From assembly GCA_945883695.1 (NCBI GenBank), contig CAMCYK010000041.1, positions 1-33,356 of the forward strand: a stretch of 33,356 nucleotides of DNA. The letters run 5' to 3'. The stretch comes from Akkermansia muciniphila. Its GTDB lineage: Bacteria; Verrucomicrobiota; Verrucomicrobiia; Verrucomicrobiales; Akkermansiaceae. This document shows positions 31,872-33,356 of this stretch, piece after piece. A program made the translations under genes and the position numbers. The stretch's first letter is position 1. The number at the start of each line of letters is the position of its first letter. The notes under the pieces were generated by a model. That model ran no database searches and was not told where the DNA came from. It was given only the letters and a program-made list of their open reading frames with translations.

Positions 31872-32465
31872 CTACGGGTTGTCCCCCCTAGGACTAAGCG
31901 CTTCCTTTTGAGCTGGATACTTCGGTACCCATGATTGAATGTAGCCCTCAAAATTTGGAATTGGAGCCCCTTTGTTCAGGAGCCCAATGCTTTCAAAGTC
32001 CCAGCCAGATTTAGCCAGATCTTCAATATCACTAGAATTAAGTCTTCTCTGATCACCCTTATATTTAACATGATACCTGCCCCCGTCAATCACCCTCACC
32101 TCTGCGATCTCAAATATATGCATTTCGGATTTAGATTTCAGCGCGCTCGGCCTTAATGATTTTTCATCATACGAAACCGGAATCTCCAGCACTATTTCAT
32201 ATCTACCATTGACGAAGAAAATGGTCTTCCATTTTTGAGTAAGCGAGAAGTGGCGAAAGTTTTCTATTAGGCTAACTGATGGGTACTTTTTCCGAATTGA
32301 GTCTGCATAATCGATGGACCTATAGCCCTCTTCAATTGCTTTCTCGTGTTCAACCGCAGCCGAGTGGATCGATCCCGCGCCACCCGATGGCGCAACACCT
32401 CGTTTGCATCCGACGAGAAAAATAGGAATCACCAACCATCTGGATTTTTTGAGAATTAAATTCAT
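31872..32465 (-). CDS. Predicted lipoprotein downstream of the RHS gene, possible immunity protein
   Basis: A 197-residue protein of no recognised family. MNLILKKSRWLVIPIFLVGC is a lipoprotein signal with a clear lipobox (LVGC, Cys20), so it should be anchored in a membrane facing the periplasm. The mature part is mixed alpha/beta (YADSIRKKYPSVSLIENFRH, WKTIFFVNGRYEIVLEIPVS, GRYHVKYKGDQRRLNSSDIE). It starts 6 nt after the stop of the RHS gene, in the same AT-richer DNA that differs from the chromosome to the left. A small gene directly after an RHS variable C-terminus is where an immunity gene sits in polymorphic toxin loci, which is the reason for that suggestion. It could equally be an unrelated lipoprotein. 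Confidence 0.7.
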   Translation of the reverse strand: MNLILKKSRWLVIPIFLVGCKRGVAPSGGAGSIHSAAVEHEKAIEEGYRSIDYADSIRKKYPSVSLIENFRHFSLTQKWKTIFFVNGRYEIVLEIPVSYDEKSLRPSALKSKSEMHIFEIAEVRVIDGGRYHVKYKGDQRRLNSSDIEDLAKSGWDFESIGLLNKGAPIPNFEGYIQSWVPKYPAQKEALSPRGDNP

Positions 32466-32471
32466 GATTTT

Positions 32472-33356
32472 TTATCTTACGAGCGAAGGGTCTAGCGGGT
32501 GAGGTTGCCATAGATCCGATAGAAAATTCTGGGGGATTCGATCTTTAAGCGTCCCATCAATCCATAAGGCATGGGAGGGGAAACGTGATCCGGAAAACTT
32601 TTTTATTTGGTAAAAAGCTGAATCCCCTACGCAATATATTAGCACCTTACCGGCGTTCCAAATATTTCTTGAGGTTCTGACTCCTACCGCTTGAATTCCC
32701 GGTTCAGCGAGAAGCAGGTTTGGGCTACCCCAGCTTATCCATTGGAGGCGGATTGAAGAAATAGAGACCCGAGTGAGATTGGACGTTAGGTTGATTGTGC
32801 CATAAAATGGAATCAAGCTGACCAGGTTTGGCGGAGGAGCCGGAATGGGAATGACCCCTTCGAGTCCACCGTCTTTGTCGGTGGCAAGGTTCTCGCGAAG
32901 CAAGCGCCCCTTGTCACAACAATAAGAAACATCCATGTGTGCATAAAGGCGATATGATTGATCTTTATCGTCTGTTGTGGGGAATTGACTGAAAGGTTTA
33001 AATCCGCCAAAGCTCAAGCGATCCCAAATTAGTGAGACTGGAATCAAAACGCTTGGTGATGGATGAGTTGAACCTGGTCGAACCACAGGGAAAACCCCAT
33101 CGATGTAACTTTTGCTGACAACTTTTGTTAAATAGTTCCTTATCGCACCCAGGAAGTCAGTTGCATTTGTAGCATTATTATCCAAAAGCCCATACAAGTT
33201 CAGTCCCCCCTCCTCTCCGATCGGATCCCTTGACAGCCACCTGCCGAGCTGGGTGTCGAGGTAGCGGTAGCCGTAGTTGTAGAGTTCGCTCTCCTTGTCC
33301 CGGAACTCCCCGTGGTAAAGGAACTCCCAGTCGTAGGCGCTGTTGCCGAGGACACC
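32472..33356 (-). CDS. RHS repeat-associated core protein, C-terminal end (5' end outside the window)
   Basis: The last 294 codons of a longer gene that enters from the right edge. The first visible part, AYDWEFLYHGEFRDKESELY, then NYGYRYLDTQLGRWLSRDPI and GEEGGLNLYGLLDNNATNATD, is the RHS repeat-associated core ending in the conserved GRW.S.DP segment. After about 33200 comes a roughly 240-residue C-terminal region in AT-richer DNA (FLGAIRNYLTKVV..., YRLYAHMDVSYCC, TSRNIWNAGKVLIYC, LWIDGTLKDRIPQNFLSDLW) with no recognised toxin motif. RHS proteins form a shell around a variable C-terminal toxin, or act as secreted or surface proteins. Whether this tail is toxic is unknown. It is followed 6 nt later by a lipoprotein gene, a possible immunity partner. 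Confidence 0.8.
   Translation of the reverse strand, partial: GVLGNSAYDWEFLYHGEFRDKESELYNYGYRYLDTQLGRWLSRDPIGEEGGLNLYGLLDNNATNATDFLGAIRNYLTKVVSKSYIDGVFPVVRPGSTHPSPSVLIPVSLIWDRLSFGGFKPFSQFPTTDDKDQSYRLYAHMDVSYCCDKGRLLRENLATDKDGGLEGVIPIPAPPPNLVSLIPFYGTINLTSNLTRVSISSIRLQWISWGSPNLLLAEPGIQAVGVRTSRNIWNAGKVLIYCVGDSAFYQIKKFSGSRFPSHALWIDGTLKDRIPQNFLSDLWQPHPLDPSLVR

Overview
The window is most simply read as chromosome from a high-GC Verrucomicrobiota bacterium, probably Verrucomicrobiales and Luteolibacter-like, with an accessory island at its right end. The lineage call rests on two tandem pairs of a DUF1549/DUF1553 'planctomycete cytochrome' protein followed by a Tat-exported DUF1501 protein, an arrangement characteristic of Planctomycetota and Verrucomicrobiota. 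A giant secreted thrombospondin-3/discoidin-like protein and an RHS protein fit the same group.

Region 1 (1-12221, + strand) is a catabolic/secretory block. It holds DUF1549-DUF1501-(WD40 + GH43-like double propeller), an N-acylglucosamine 2-epimerase family enzyme, a PAC2 family protein, and a second DUF1549-DUF1501 pair. Tight spacing suggests two operons of exported, probably polysaccharide-related proteins. Region 2 (12241-18152) holds a VKOR-thioredoxin fusion and the 1181-aa secreted protein (both - strand), then a secreted glycerophosphodiester phosphodiesterase (+), with perfect 11-bp hairpins after two of these genes.

Region 3 (18643-28142) looks like an envelope-stress and signalling cluster: two small YqjD-like membrane proteins, an OmpA-like protein, a DUF6799 repeat protein, an entericidin-like lipoprotein, a sigma-54 response regulator with its kinase, and ferritin-like DUF2383 and DUF892 proteins. 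Three signalling genes here are damaged: a GAF protein cut short, a KinB-like kinase with an in-frame stop and a receiver-like tail, and a PAS/hybrid kinase split by a one-base shift. Regulatory erosion or assembly error could each explain this.

Region 4 (28330-33356) starts with the 3' half of a tRNA-Leu(CAG), - strand, still followed by its own terminator at 28279-28307. This is the footprint left when an integrase element inserts in a tRNA anticodon loop, and its geometry puts the element to the right, running off the window. Inside are three degraded copies of one small excisionase-like HTH gene, a DUF1778/GNAT toxin-antitoxin pair, a frameshifted metallophosphoesterase, about 660 bp with no recognisable gene, and an AT-richer RHS C-terminal end with a downstream lipoprotein gene. 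No CRISPR array, rRNA or complete tRNA was seen.
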